A stretch of 64,000 nt of DNA from Knoxdaviesia capensis (taxonomy: Eukaryota; Ascomycota; Sordariomycetes; Microascales; Gondwanamycetaceae): positions 992,001 through 1,056,000 of the forward strand of contig LNGK01000001.1 in NCBI GenBank assembly GCA_001510575.1. Reading direction: 5' to 3'. Both the position numbers and the translations under genes were made by a program. Shown piece after piece: positions 12,029-23,079 of this stretch. The notes below the pieces were generated by a model. The model was given only the letters and a program-made list of their open reading frames with translations, was not told where the DNA came from and did no database searches. Position 1 is the first letter of the stretch, and each line of letters starts with the position of its first letter.

Positions 12029-13582
12029 GTTGCCTTTTGTCTTCTCGCGGGGAGGACGTGAAATGCGTGTATGGACACGGTATACATTTGTTTGATTTCT
12101 TGGGTCTGGGTTTTCGGCTGGCGTTCCGGGGACATGCAGTACACAGTACACTCCATATACGGTCGTTCATAGCATACATGTGATATTTAGGCACTTCATG
12201 TGTTGGTCTGTGTCTTGTCATTTTTCGGTAGATAGAACTTGCTCTCACCATGGGATTGATTATCCTGGGAGGCATATAGATAGAAATTGCAGATTGTGTA
12301 TATGTCCTTGATGGTCTTGTCTCGGGTCTACGTGCATGTGTACGTGAATGGAGGTCGGTTGAGCACCTGGGCGTGGACGTGAGTGGCGAGTGGTGAGAAA
12401 GGTGTCAGCTTAGGGTTGGTGTTTCTACCGCTTAGGGTTAGCGACACCATCATATCCTGTCGCTGGCCCAGACGGTTTTGATAGCGTCGGATAGGCCGCC
12501 TGAGGCGTCCAGTCGTCGCATACACACAAATGACGTCGGGATGTCGTGACATTTCTTCTCTGGCGACGTATTCACTGAACCCATTCACAGCGAGTCTCGA
12601 GGCCGAGCGGGCTAGGCATGTCAGTTTTGACGGTGACGTGCACACGGAGCTATGTTCTCAACGGTGTTGCAATTCTTGTCGGAACCGCGCTGGACCTGTT
12701 AAGGTGTGGCCTGGTGTGTGCGCGTGCGTGCGTGCGCGAGGTCTCCCGTTCTTCTCGAGTATTGTACGCTGTGAGCATGCCAGTTTTTAACTGTGTAGGC
12801 GGCATTTTTGAGCGTACCGTGCACCAGCCCCTACAGATTGAATAGGTGATCCTCCGTGGAATTTCGTAGGTGATACTCCGTGGGGAGGCCGAGGATCTCA
12901 CCAGGTGTTATGTATGCTTCATACGGTGTCATATCCCACACGCTGGTCGTGTGCGGTGATGTCTCTCCTACGGTGGTGGCGATGCACGGGTACATATACT
13001 TCTGGCCTTGGATCACATGTGAAAAAAAGGAGCTTTATCAGCCCACCACCACCTCCAGTCCTGTGAATCTTCGCTCGGAGAGGGCACACAGCTAGTCGTC
13101 GAGCGGCCACCGAGCCGTAGAGGACACGTACGGGGATGTGTGCATTTGCGCTGGGCACATCTGTGCGGATGTGCAGGGCTGAATCTACACGTACACTTTT
13201 TTTCTTTTTTCGTCCGTTTCTTCCATGGTGTTGGCGGCGTGTTGTTGTGGTGGTGGTGGCCGTGGCGGCTGTGGTGTGGAACCACAGGAGAAAAGTTGAG
13301 AATAGACAGAGACCCCTGGTTTAGGCAGTGAGAAGAGAAAGCAAGAGAGAAAAAAACAGAAGAAACACCTCCATGCATGTGGGCTGGATCAGGCGTCAAC
13401 GAGCCAAACCCTAGGCCCGGGGGTCCGGACCGCACACATACCCGTGCATGTATGTATGTACCTGTACACTGGGCCATAAGGGCCACGCTGGACAGAAGTG
13501 TCTTGGGCGAACCTCGACAACTTGACAGGGCCAGATGACGAGGTGTTGTGCAGCCAGATGTGAATGTGAATGTGAATGTGTA

Positions 13583-13615
<33 letters not shown>

Positions 13616-14290
13616 GTTGGCAGGGCACACGACGACTCTGGTAGGCGGCAAAACCCTGGAACTATGCGTTTATGTGTGTGTCTGAAACAATATAGAGTGC
13701 AGAGGAGTGCTCTTTCCTATCTTACTCGCCCTTCTTCACTTATCTACTACTATTCATAGTATTTAGCGTATGTGGCATGTGCATGTCTATCACCTACGCA
13801 TTCAGACACTCATAGCTGAAAATAGCGCCTACAGCTATACCTAAGCTTCCTGCCTGCCCTCCTTAGGCGAAACATAGTAGGCCTAACAAACACACACCCG
13901 TTTTTTTTTTCTCCCCTCCCCCTCCACCTTCGAGTTTCTATTATATTCTATTCTTTCGACCCGTCTCTATCCAACACTCAAGATCTCCTTTTTTCTTTTT
14001 CTTTTTTTCCCGTTCTGTTATTTTTCTTTTCCAAAACAAAACACAAACACCCGTTATTTTCATTTCTTCGTGCTTCAACTTTTTTTTTCTCTTTTTCTGC
14101 CCCCTTTCAACAAGACCAGTAAACATCTCTCTCTCTCTTTCTTTTCCTTCTAGCTTCGGAACCTGACACACACACGTCCTGTCTCTTCTTCTACTTTTTT
14201 TCTAACTTGCTCTCCGTTTGAAGAGACCGTCTACTCGACTCTTTTCTCTCTTTTTTTTCTTGACTCGTATCTGCAAAAACTTCCATCGCC
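12029..14290. other. Non-coding stretch between the TBC gene and the reticulon gene
   Basis: About 2.3 kb without a supported gene. It holds two TTAGGGTT motifs (12410-12417 and 12432-12439), a short TGTGAA repeat, an (AC)n run, and from about 13900 to 14290 a very T/C-rich tract. That tract is probably the promoter and 5' leader of the reticulon gene. Confidence 0.6.
13559..13616. repeat. Microsatellites: TGTGAA repeat followed by (AC)n
   Basis: The sequence shows about three copies of TGTGAA at about 13559-13580, then an uninterrupted AC dinucleotide run of about 12 units from 13592 to 13615. Such simple repeats are length-variable between strains. No function is implied. Confidence 0.9.
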
Positions 14291-16385
14291 ATGGCTGACG
14301 TGTCTAGTAACAAGGGCTGTAAGGTATGTCTATGTCTAACTTGTGGTCTTTGCTTTCTGCTCTCCTCCCAGCTCCATCCCCCCTCTTCCCCATCACAATG
14401 AAGGCATCTCCAGTCGAAGAGACACCCACTTGGACATGTTCTCTTCTGGGCACAATCTGCCGGACGCAATCTTCCAGACAGTGTCGCGTCCCAGCAGTCT
14501 GTGACGTCCGCTACACTTCACCACATCCCACCGTCACCGACTTTCATCCCCCCTGTCGACAGCCCCTCGCCATTAAATCTCGGAATCTATAGCGGCTGAT
14601 ACTAACAGATAACGCTTTTGGCCCTGCCTGCAGTGACATTTTAAAAATCCCCTCGATTCTTTTCTTCCCCAACGCGAATCCGGACATGATGCTTTGGATA
14701 TTGTGGTTTCGGCAAAGCAGCCAGCCTCGTGCGAACATGCTGGACGGACGACTTGGATCGGAGAGAGCATGCCAGGCACAGGCCCGCGGCGCTGCTTTGG
14801 CGGATTTGTCCTGAGACGCCCTTGCTGTGGCGCCCGGAAACGCTCATCTCAAGCTGCCCCTCCTTGGACTGGCCTCCTTAATTTAGCCTCCCTGATGCGT
14901 CCACACATCTTCATCATCACGTCTCTATCGCTCCTCTCCGATCGACCGCCAGCAGCTCGTTCTGCTCACATATCGCCGTCGCTTGTCCAACGCCGCAGCT
15001 GTACTGGCAACTGTCCAACTGACCCTCTTTCCCCTCTCTCTAGCTTCCAAGAAGGCCTCTGCCCCCGTCACCAACTACCACTCGTACTTCTCGCACCTGG
15101 TTGCCTGGGAGAACCCTCGTAAGTTGTCCTGCACCCACTGCTTTCTCTCCCAGTTCACAGCACAGTTCACAGCACAGTTCTCAGTAGACCTGTGGGGGGG
15201 TTTTTTTTTGGCTTTCTCTTGTCCTTTGCTCTCATTTCCCGTTTCGGGTGCAGCTGTCAGACTCATTTTGGTCCATCTTGGCTTCTTCAGATGGCATTTC
15301 ACCGGCCGGTATTGCCCACAATTGGCGCACGTGCCCTGGTCTCACCCAAGCACCACCCGCCCAAAGCCTGGCCTGGCCTCCTGATCTGCCTCACTGCTTC
15401 TGCCTATTCATGCCTCACTCTCTCACTATCTCTCCCTCTGCCTCTGCCTCCCTCCTACTAACACCACCCCAGGTGACTCCGCCATTGCCTACGTCTCCAT
15501 CGTGTCGTTCATCGTCCTGGTTAGATATCTCGACGTCATCCGCTATGGCCTGAAGCTCTCCTGGATGGTTCTCGGCACTACTGTGGCTGCCGAAGCCCTG
15601 GGCCAGCTCACCCTCGGCCGCGGCCTCACCACCCAGCTGCGCCCCGCCAAGTTCTTCGTCATCCCGCGCGAGACCACCGACGCCCTGATCGGAGATGTCC
15701 ACGAACTCATCAACTTCTTTGCCATCGAGTCGCAGCGCATCCTCTTCGCCGAGAACGTCGGCGCCTCTGCCGCGGTATGTCCCTTTGTCGTCTACCGACT
15801 TCCTCCTCATGTCTCGCTTTGTTTGGCCCCTGCCATCTGGCATCATCCCTTGCTCGGTAGTGTGCCTGCACCTACCCCGCAAACCCTGGGACGGCACCAG
15901 TTAGGGTTATCAACTGCACCTCAACGACACTTGCATTCAATCTCCTGTAGCTCACTCACTAACCCCCTCTTTCACCCTCCCAGGCCTTCGTCGCTGCCTT
16001 CATCTCCTACTATCTCGTCAAGGTCGTCCCCTACTGGGCCCTCGCCATCCTCGCCACCACCGTGGCCTTCTTCGTCCCGCTGATCTACACCTCGAACCAG
16101 GAGCTCATCGACAGCCAGATCAAGCAGGCCTCCGAGGTCATGAACGCCCAAACTGCCCAGATCCGCTCCATCGCCAGCAAGCACACCGCCGAGGTCACCA
16201 CCATGACCAAGCAGTACATGGGAGACTACACCGCCAAGGCCCAGTCCATGCTGCGCGGCGCTCCCGCCGCCCCCAAGTCGACCCCCGTCAAGGAGGCCGA
16301 CTTCCCCGAGGCCCCCAAGGAGGATCTCAAGGCCTCCGAGCCGGCCCCCGAGACCAAGAGCGAGTCGGAGCCGCTGCTGATCTAA
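14291..16385 (+). CDS. Reticulon-like ER membrane-shaping protein
   Basis: The best model has four exons: 14291-14318, 15044-15118, 15473-15774 and 15984-16385, giving about 268 residues. Exon 1 uses donor GTAAGG at 14319, because only that choice keeps the frame into exon 2 (N terminus MADVSSNKGSSKKAS). Exons 2-4 join at an Arg codon and at phase 0. The protein has the reticulon homology layout: a short cytosolic N terminus, a segment YHSYFSHLVAWENPR, a first long hydrophobic hairpin beginning SIVSFIVLVRYLDVIRYG, a loop of about 70 residues, a second hairpin around VVPYWALAILATTVAFFVP, and a charged C-terminal tail. Reticulons bend the ER into tubules and touch nuclear pore assembly (family knowledge). 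The first intron is unusually long (725 nt) and contains a second usable branch and acceptor pair, so the exact 5' structure is uncertain. Confidence 0.85.
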
Positions 16386-17648
16386 GCTGTTGCGTGCGGT
16401 CGGTACACAATCCGGGTCACATGTCAAAAACCGGCACTCTTCTTTCGAGCTTTGCGCTAGGATATGTTCCGCTCTGGTGAACCCGGACTTGTGATCACGA
16501 CACCATGCACCCGTGACAACGCGTGCATCCATGACTACCTAGCGGAACCACTTCAGTTCACCCCCTCTGCCTCTGGTGTTTCCACCACGGATTTCGGTTC
16601 ATGTTTCTACACACACGCGCCCCGCGTACGATTAAGTATCTCCATCACAACGGGGAACATGTCTTCTCTCACTTTTTCTCCCCCCCCTATGCCGTTCACT
16701 CTGCTGGGGGACAGCGACCCCACTTCTCCTAGCCATCCACATTCATACCCCCTAAGTCTGGCTGAATCTCCTTTTGTCTCTTCATTCATGCTTTGGTCCT
16801 GTGGTTGATGTTGGAAACGATGCTCTTGTATGCCTCTTTGCTTCCTTCTTTTGTTCCTCGGCTTCTTTTTTCTTTTCTTGGGATGGTAATCATGGATGAC
16901 GACGATTGATTAAATAGAAGGGGGTTTTAGGTACATCCTCCCATGTACTTAGTTTTAGCCTTAATTCACGGCCGGGTGTTCTTTTTTCTAGTTTTTTTTT
17001 TATTCCTTTCTTTCTTGATTCACTCTTAAACTTGCCTTGTTTTGTTCTTGATTTTGTCTGCCTAACTGTCTCTCCCCTATATTGTCTTTGATTCTTGATA
17101 CTATACGTGCAGTCCTTTAATCCAATCCAGTATCTTTATATTAAGTTATCTAGTATGCACGTGTGCCTGATCATCCTAGGTCTCGTATCCTAGTATACTT
17201 ATGAATATAGTTTGTGTGCATGCTTTGACAGGCATGTCCGAGGTGATACTTCTTATTCTGTACACTCACAAAGATAATTTAAGGGTCCTCCTCAAGAGTT
17301 AACTGGTCCATCTATCTGGCTCCTCAAAGCATAAAAATTATTGACTAGGCCTAAGATAAATATAAGACACGGAATCATAGGAATATCTTTCGGCACATGG
17401 ACGTGATATAAAGAAAAAAATCAGTTCCATAAAACATACTGGAATAATCAGCCTTAAGCATAGAAAATAAAACAAAACACAGACATAAGACAGGAAGTAA
17501 GAAACAGAACACAGAACCCAGAAAAAGAAAAACACGGAACCATAGTAAGAAGCACTAGAAAACATAATAAAAGCAATTTAACACCAGAGAAGCCTCCAAA
17601 AGAACATCATCCCAACCGTTAACATCCGCCCGCAGAAAGCAAATCCCC
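16386..17648. other. Convergent intergenic region, reticulon / TOP2
   Basis: The 3' ends of the reticulon gene and of the topoisomerase gene face each other across about 1.26 kb. The sequence becomes T-rich, then A/T-rich, from about 16850 onward, as expected for two convergent 3' UTRs. I see no gene. Confidence 0.6.
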
Positions 17649-20600
17649 TCAATCGCTCATGTCGTCAAACGAGTCTCCGCCGCCGCCATCACTAAGCTCC
17701 GACGAGTCGTCGTCAAAGTACGTCGGCTTCGCCTTGGGCTTGCTGGCGGCTGCGCGCGCCGGCCGCCCACCGGCCCGCGCGGCGGGCGCCGCCACGGGGC
17801 TCGCGGGCGCATCGGGCATGTCGTCGTCCTCATCCTCATCGTCGCTGAGGACCGTCTTGCGCGATTTCTTGGCTGCGTACGCCTTGGCCGCGGGGGACAG
17901 CGTGGTCTGCTTGAGACTGGTGGCTTTCTTCGCGGCCGGCTTGGCCTTGGCGGCCGCCGGGGCCTTGTTCTTCGCACCCGCGGGCCGTCCGCGCCCGGTA
18001 GTCTTGGCTGCAGCTGCAGCAGCAGTCGAGGTCGCGGAGGTGGACGCCGCGCTCTTCGACGCCGCCGCCGACGCCTTGCTGGTCTTGAACAGATCGGCCG
18101 ACAGGTCGTCGTCGTCGTCATCATCGTCCAGCGGCTTGCGCGGCGACGACTTGGCCAGGAGCTCGTAGTTCGTGTCGTCGTTGCTATCGATATCGAATGT
18201 CTTGCTCGGCTTCGCGCGCGCCTTGCCCGCGGCACCCGCGGTGGCAGTGGCGGTCGCAGCTGCCGCCGAGCTGCCCGACGTGTTGCCGCGCGACTCCGGC
18301 CGCGACATTGCAAACAGGCTCAACCGGTTCGTGTTAGCGCTCGGCGCTGCGCCGCCCTTGTCCTTGTCGTCGATGCCCTTGACCAGCGACCCGACGTCCC
18401 CAATAAGGTTGTCGCCGTCGCTCTCGTCGGAAGAATCGTCAATAACCCAGTTCTTCGCCGTCGAGGCAGCTGCGCGCCGCGCAGTGGCACGGGGTGCAGG
18501 CAGCACCTCCTCGTCGTCGTCGTCATCAATAGCAACCACATCGTCGTCATCCGATTCCTCCTTGTAGGTCGGCACGGGCTTCTTCGCCTTGGGTGCGGAA
18601 GCAGCAGACGTCTTAGCCGTCGCCGTCGCCTTCTTCGCCGCACCGCCCCGGCCCAGCGCCGCAAAGTCGCCGTCGGAGAACTCATCCAGATCGACCAGGC
18701 TGTCGGCCTCGACCGGCTTCTTGGTCGGCACAGTCTTGGACGAGAACATGTCGGCGAACCGCTGGTGCGTCTTCTCGGGTGCCGCCGCCTTGGCCGTTGC
18801 CGTAGTCGCCTTGGCCTTTCCGCGCGCCTTGCCGGTGGTCGGATTGTAGTCGTCGTCGTCCTTCTTGCCGCGGGACTTGCCAGCTCCTATCTTCTTGGAC
18901 ATGCGGCGGCCGAGCCGGTTGATGCCCGTCTGGATCTCGGCATCCATGCGCAGCTGGTCCTCCCACTCCTTCACAAACTCCTCCAGATCTGTGCACCACA
19001 GATCCTTCTCCGACAGCCGCTCCAGCGCATCGTACTCCTCCTTCTTCTTGCGGATCTGCTCCAACAGCTTCTCCACTCGCTCCTTGGTCAGCGACCACAG
19101 AGGCATCGACAGCAGGTAGTCGTAGTCGCGCGCGCCACCCTCGTCAGCTTCGTCGTCATCATCCTCCTCGGCCTCGTCCTTCTCAGTCTTCTTGCGCTTG
19201 GGATCCTTCTCTTTGGGGAAGGGCTCGTAGTCGCGGTCGCGCAGCTCCTTGACGAGGGTCGGCTTGGGCTTGCGCGAGATGATGAGCTTGTTGGAAATGA
19301 TCTCCTGCAGGAACCGCGCCTGGTTCTGCATCTTGCGGTATTCGTAGTCGTAAACACCGAGCCAATGCTTGCGGCGGAGCGTGTACACGTTGAACCGGTA
19401 CTGGTAAAACTCCTCCAGAATCTCCTCGACGTTCTCGTAGCGGTGGATCTGGCCCCGTGTATTGAACGCGACAAGATTTGACGTCGCCACTTGCTTGTTC
19501 AGCTTGAACCGCTCAAGGATGCCTTCGTCAAGCACCGCCTTTGCCTGCTTGTCGTCGAGCATGATTTCGAAGTGAACAACACGATGGTCGTTGAACTCCT
19601 TGTAATCCTTGATCCAGCTGACTCCCTTGGCGCCACTAATGATCTCTTCCAGGCGCGCCTTGAAATCGTCCGTCCAAACACGGATTGGCAGCTCCGTCAC
19701 CATGATTTCGTTCGGGTTGGTGGGGTTTTGCGCCGCAATGCCGTTCATCTTGTACCGGTCAGGTCCTGCCTGTTCGACAGTACCCTTCCAGCCTCTGAAC
19801 CACGGCATCATTGTCGAGAAAGGCTCTTCCACTCCGTCCTGGTCGTCCTCGCGACCCATGCGCCGGCGCAGGTTCTTCACAATGTCCATCGGGTGGTAGT
19901 TGGGAATCGATGTGCTCCAGCCGGTACCAATGCCGTCGGCACCGTTGATGAGCATCATCGGCACCACGGGGGCATATGTCTTGGGCTCAATCTGCTTGTT
20001 CTCCTCGAACTGGTGCTCCAGGACAGGCTCATCGTGCGGGTGGAAAACACGGCGCGCAAACGGTGACAGTCTCGTGTAAATGTAACGAGGGCTGGCAGCA
20101 TCGCCGCCTCCAGCAAGACGCGAACCGAAATTTCCACTGGGCTCCAGGTAGTTGACGTTGTTGGATCCAACAAACGTTTGCGCAAGACCAATGATCGTCT
20201 GCTGCATGGATGTATCACCGTGCTGGTAAGCCGTCTGTCCAGAAATATAACCGGCCAACTCAATAACCTTCTCGTCGTGGGTCACATTTCGCTTGAAGCA
20301 CGCGTAGATCACCTTGCGCTGACCAGGCTTCAGGCCATCCAGAACCGACGGGATCGATCGAATATTGTCGGCCATGGAGAACAGAATCAGCTCCTTGTTG
20401 ATGAAGTCGGTGTAGGTGATTTCCTTCGTCGTGTGATCCAGGAAGGTTCCCGGAACAAACTGTCCCAGCCACTCTTTACGAGCGTCGGCCTTCTTCTTGG
20501 AAAAGGCCAGATCGAAGAGATCCGCCTCCTCCGTCTTCATCGTCTTGAATTCCTTCAAGTGCGCATCCAGGTTGGTGAAGTACACCTGTGCATCTTCATT

Positions 20601-23079
20601 GGTCGATGTTCCCAGACCCTTGAAGTACTTGGTGTTCCACTTGTTCAGGTCGCCCTTGTTGTCCTCCTTCCATACGTGATACTCGGGCTGTGTGAAGAAC
20701 GAGCGGAGTCTCGTCGGCTTCTTCGGGTTCGAGCCCTGCCACACCTTGACAATGGGTGTGATGAACTCCCGGAAGAAGTCCGGGATCTGCAGCAGGGATG
20801 GGAACTGCACCTGGAGGAAGTTGATGAGAAGACCCTTGATATGACTACCGTCGTGATCCTGATCGGCCATGATCATCAAATGACCATACCGCAGACCCTT
20901 CGTGTCGGTATACACGGTCTTGTGCTTCAGTCCCAGAAACTGCTTGATGTTTTGGATTTCCTGGTTCTTCATGATCTGATCAACCGACGCGTCGCGGACG
21001 TTCAGCAGCTTTCCACGCAGCGGGAACACACCAATACGGTCGGGATCGAGGATGGCACGGCCAGCAACAGCCAAACTCTTTGCAGAGTCACCTTCCGTCA
21101 GGATGAGCGTGCACTCGTGGCCGCGGCGCGTTCCCGCCAAGTTCGCATCGACAAGCTTGGCGTTGTTGATGCGAGACCGCTTGCCTCCGTCAGATTTGGC
21201 CATCAGCTTGTCGGCCTTCATGTCGGCAAAGTCGACAATCTTGGCAATCGCCTCCGACTTGGAGATCTTCTTCAGGAAGTCCTCTGACAAAACGCATTTA
21301 CTTCCAAACTGGCTCTGCTTGATGGTCATCTGCTCCTTGGTTTGCGAGTTGAACGTCGGGTTGTCGATGAGACAGTTGATGAACACGAAGATGTGGTTCC
21401 GGATGTGGTTTTGTTTGAGAGCGTGCCCCTTCTTCTTCTTGTTGAGGTGGCTTAGCAGCGACGAGGTGATCTGGTCGGCAATGTAGTTGACGTGCGTACC
21501 ACCCGACGTGGTGGCAATGTTGTTGACAAACGAAATCTGCTGGAAAGTGCCGTCGGATACAGTAAATCCAACCTCCCACCGGCGCTGCGCCTTGTCCATG
21601 ATCACGGCAACAGTCGGCTCGCCGCCCTCTTCGGCCACGCGTTCCTGGGCAATGGCCTTGGCGTAGAGCTCGCAATAGCTCTTGAAGTCCTTGAGCTTGA
21701 TCAGGTTGTTGTTCAGGTACACCTTGACGCCACGCACGGTTCCAGCCATGTCGTAGATTCGGCGGTAAATGAGACACTCCAGATCATCGTCAATGCCGTT
21801 GGGCATGCCAAACCGCGCAAAATCCGGCTTGAAGGACACCCGTACGAAATCGGCAGACTTGTTCGAGGTGATCTTGGCCTTACCGACCGTCGACATGTTG
21901 TTTTGCCACGTCTGCTTGTATCGCTTGCCGTTGGTGCTGTCCTGGACCTCGAGCGTGAATTCCGTGCTGAAAACATTGCACAGCTTCGCACCGTATCCGT
22001 TACGACCACCAACGGTCTTCTTCTCGTCGTCATCGTAGTTGGAACCCGTCAACAGGTGACCGAAAATGAGTTCGGGAATGTACATGCGCTCTTTCTGTTT
22101 TGGTGAGAATGGTCATGGTTAGCATATATATATTCCTCGTGATGCCGGGTGCACTGATTCAAGCCTCAACGTACCTCGTGCAGAACAACGGGGATTCCCT
22201 TTCCGTTGTTCTCAACGCTGATCTCTCCGTTTTCACGATCGACCGACACCTTCAAGTATGTCATCGGGTTGTGGCCCTGGGTGTCTCGCTGTTTGTTGTC
22301 GGCAGCGTTGACAAGAATCTCGTCGAAGATCTTGTACAGACCGGGGACATAGGTGACCTTACGGTACTCCATGATGTTGTTCTCCTTGTTGAAAACCCAC
22401 ATGGTCTGATCGGTGAGCTCGACTGATCCAATGTACGTGTCCGGACGCTTGATGATGTGTTGGAGCTGTGTGAGTTTTTGGTAGGTTTCCGTGGCGGTCT
22501 TTCCGGATTGCGGCTTCATGGGCTCGGCCACGCTATCGTTCTCAATCTCAGTCAGCGGGTCGCCGGCCGACGCCTTCTTGCTGGTTTTGGCCTTCTTCGC
22601 GCTCGGCGGCGTGTGGGACAGTCCTGAGACTTCACCACCCGATTCATCGTCGGTCATCGGCTTCGCTCGTTTCTTAGGGGCAGCCTTGGTAGCTTTCGCA
22701 GCTGTCTTCTTGGGGGCGGCCGCTGTCTTAGGTGCCATGGCCTTTGCTTTCTGAGTAAGGGGAGCGATTGAGCGTTAGAATTGTCTGAAGTGGGAACAGA
22801 AATGGACTACTCATGGACGAGCTTGAGACTTCTCGAACGCCGGCAAGAGGATATGGAAATGGGATGGATGTGAAGAGGGCAGACACCTGCAAAATGCCTA
22901 CTGATGCATAGGACGTCCGATATAAAGGGCCTCAAAAGTGTCAAAGAGTCTTGAGGATGGGGACAGTAACTCACAGGTTTCTCTGGGGTGTAGCCATCTG
23001 ACTCGGCGTCACTGCCACGACCCTTCTTGGGGCCGAAGTCGAGATCCGACTCATCGTCGGATATGTCAAAATTCATCAT
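17649..23079 (-). CDS. TOP2: DNA topoisomerase II
   Basis: Three exons on the minus strand (23079-22975, 22750-22175, 22094-17649), all phase-0 junctions, encode about 1708 residues. The start MMNFDISDDESD lies in a small acidic first exon, as in fungal homologues; a later Met (22738) is possible but less likely. The GHKL ATPase region carries RPDTYIGSVE, EILVNAADN and GGRNGYGAKL. The Toprim metal site shows LILTEGDSAKSLAVAG and DQDHDGSHIKG. The breakage-reunion domain has the catalytic Tyr (about residue 898) in the context AASPRYIYTRL, followed by GADGIGTGWST. The last 400 or so residues are a lysine-rich, Asp/Ser-patched C-terminal domain with probable nuclear targeting signals. The enzyme passes one DNA duplex through another using ATP and is needed for chromosome segregation. 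It is transcribed divergently from the APSES gene. Identity is very secure. Confidence 0.97.

Noticed and set aside
11117..12156. Two overlapping minus-strand frames of over 340 codons
   Set aside because: They are antisense of a GC-rich Gly/Ser/Ala low-complexity tail of the TBC gene, where stop codons are rare by composition.
20178..21287. Open frame of about 369 codons on the plus strand inside TOP2
   Set aside because: It is an antisense shadow of a highly conserved topoisomerase II coding region.
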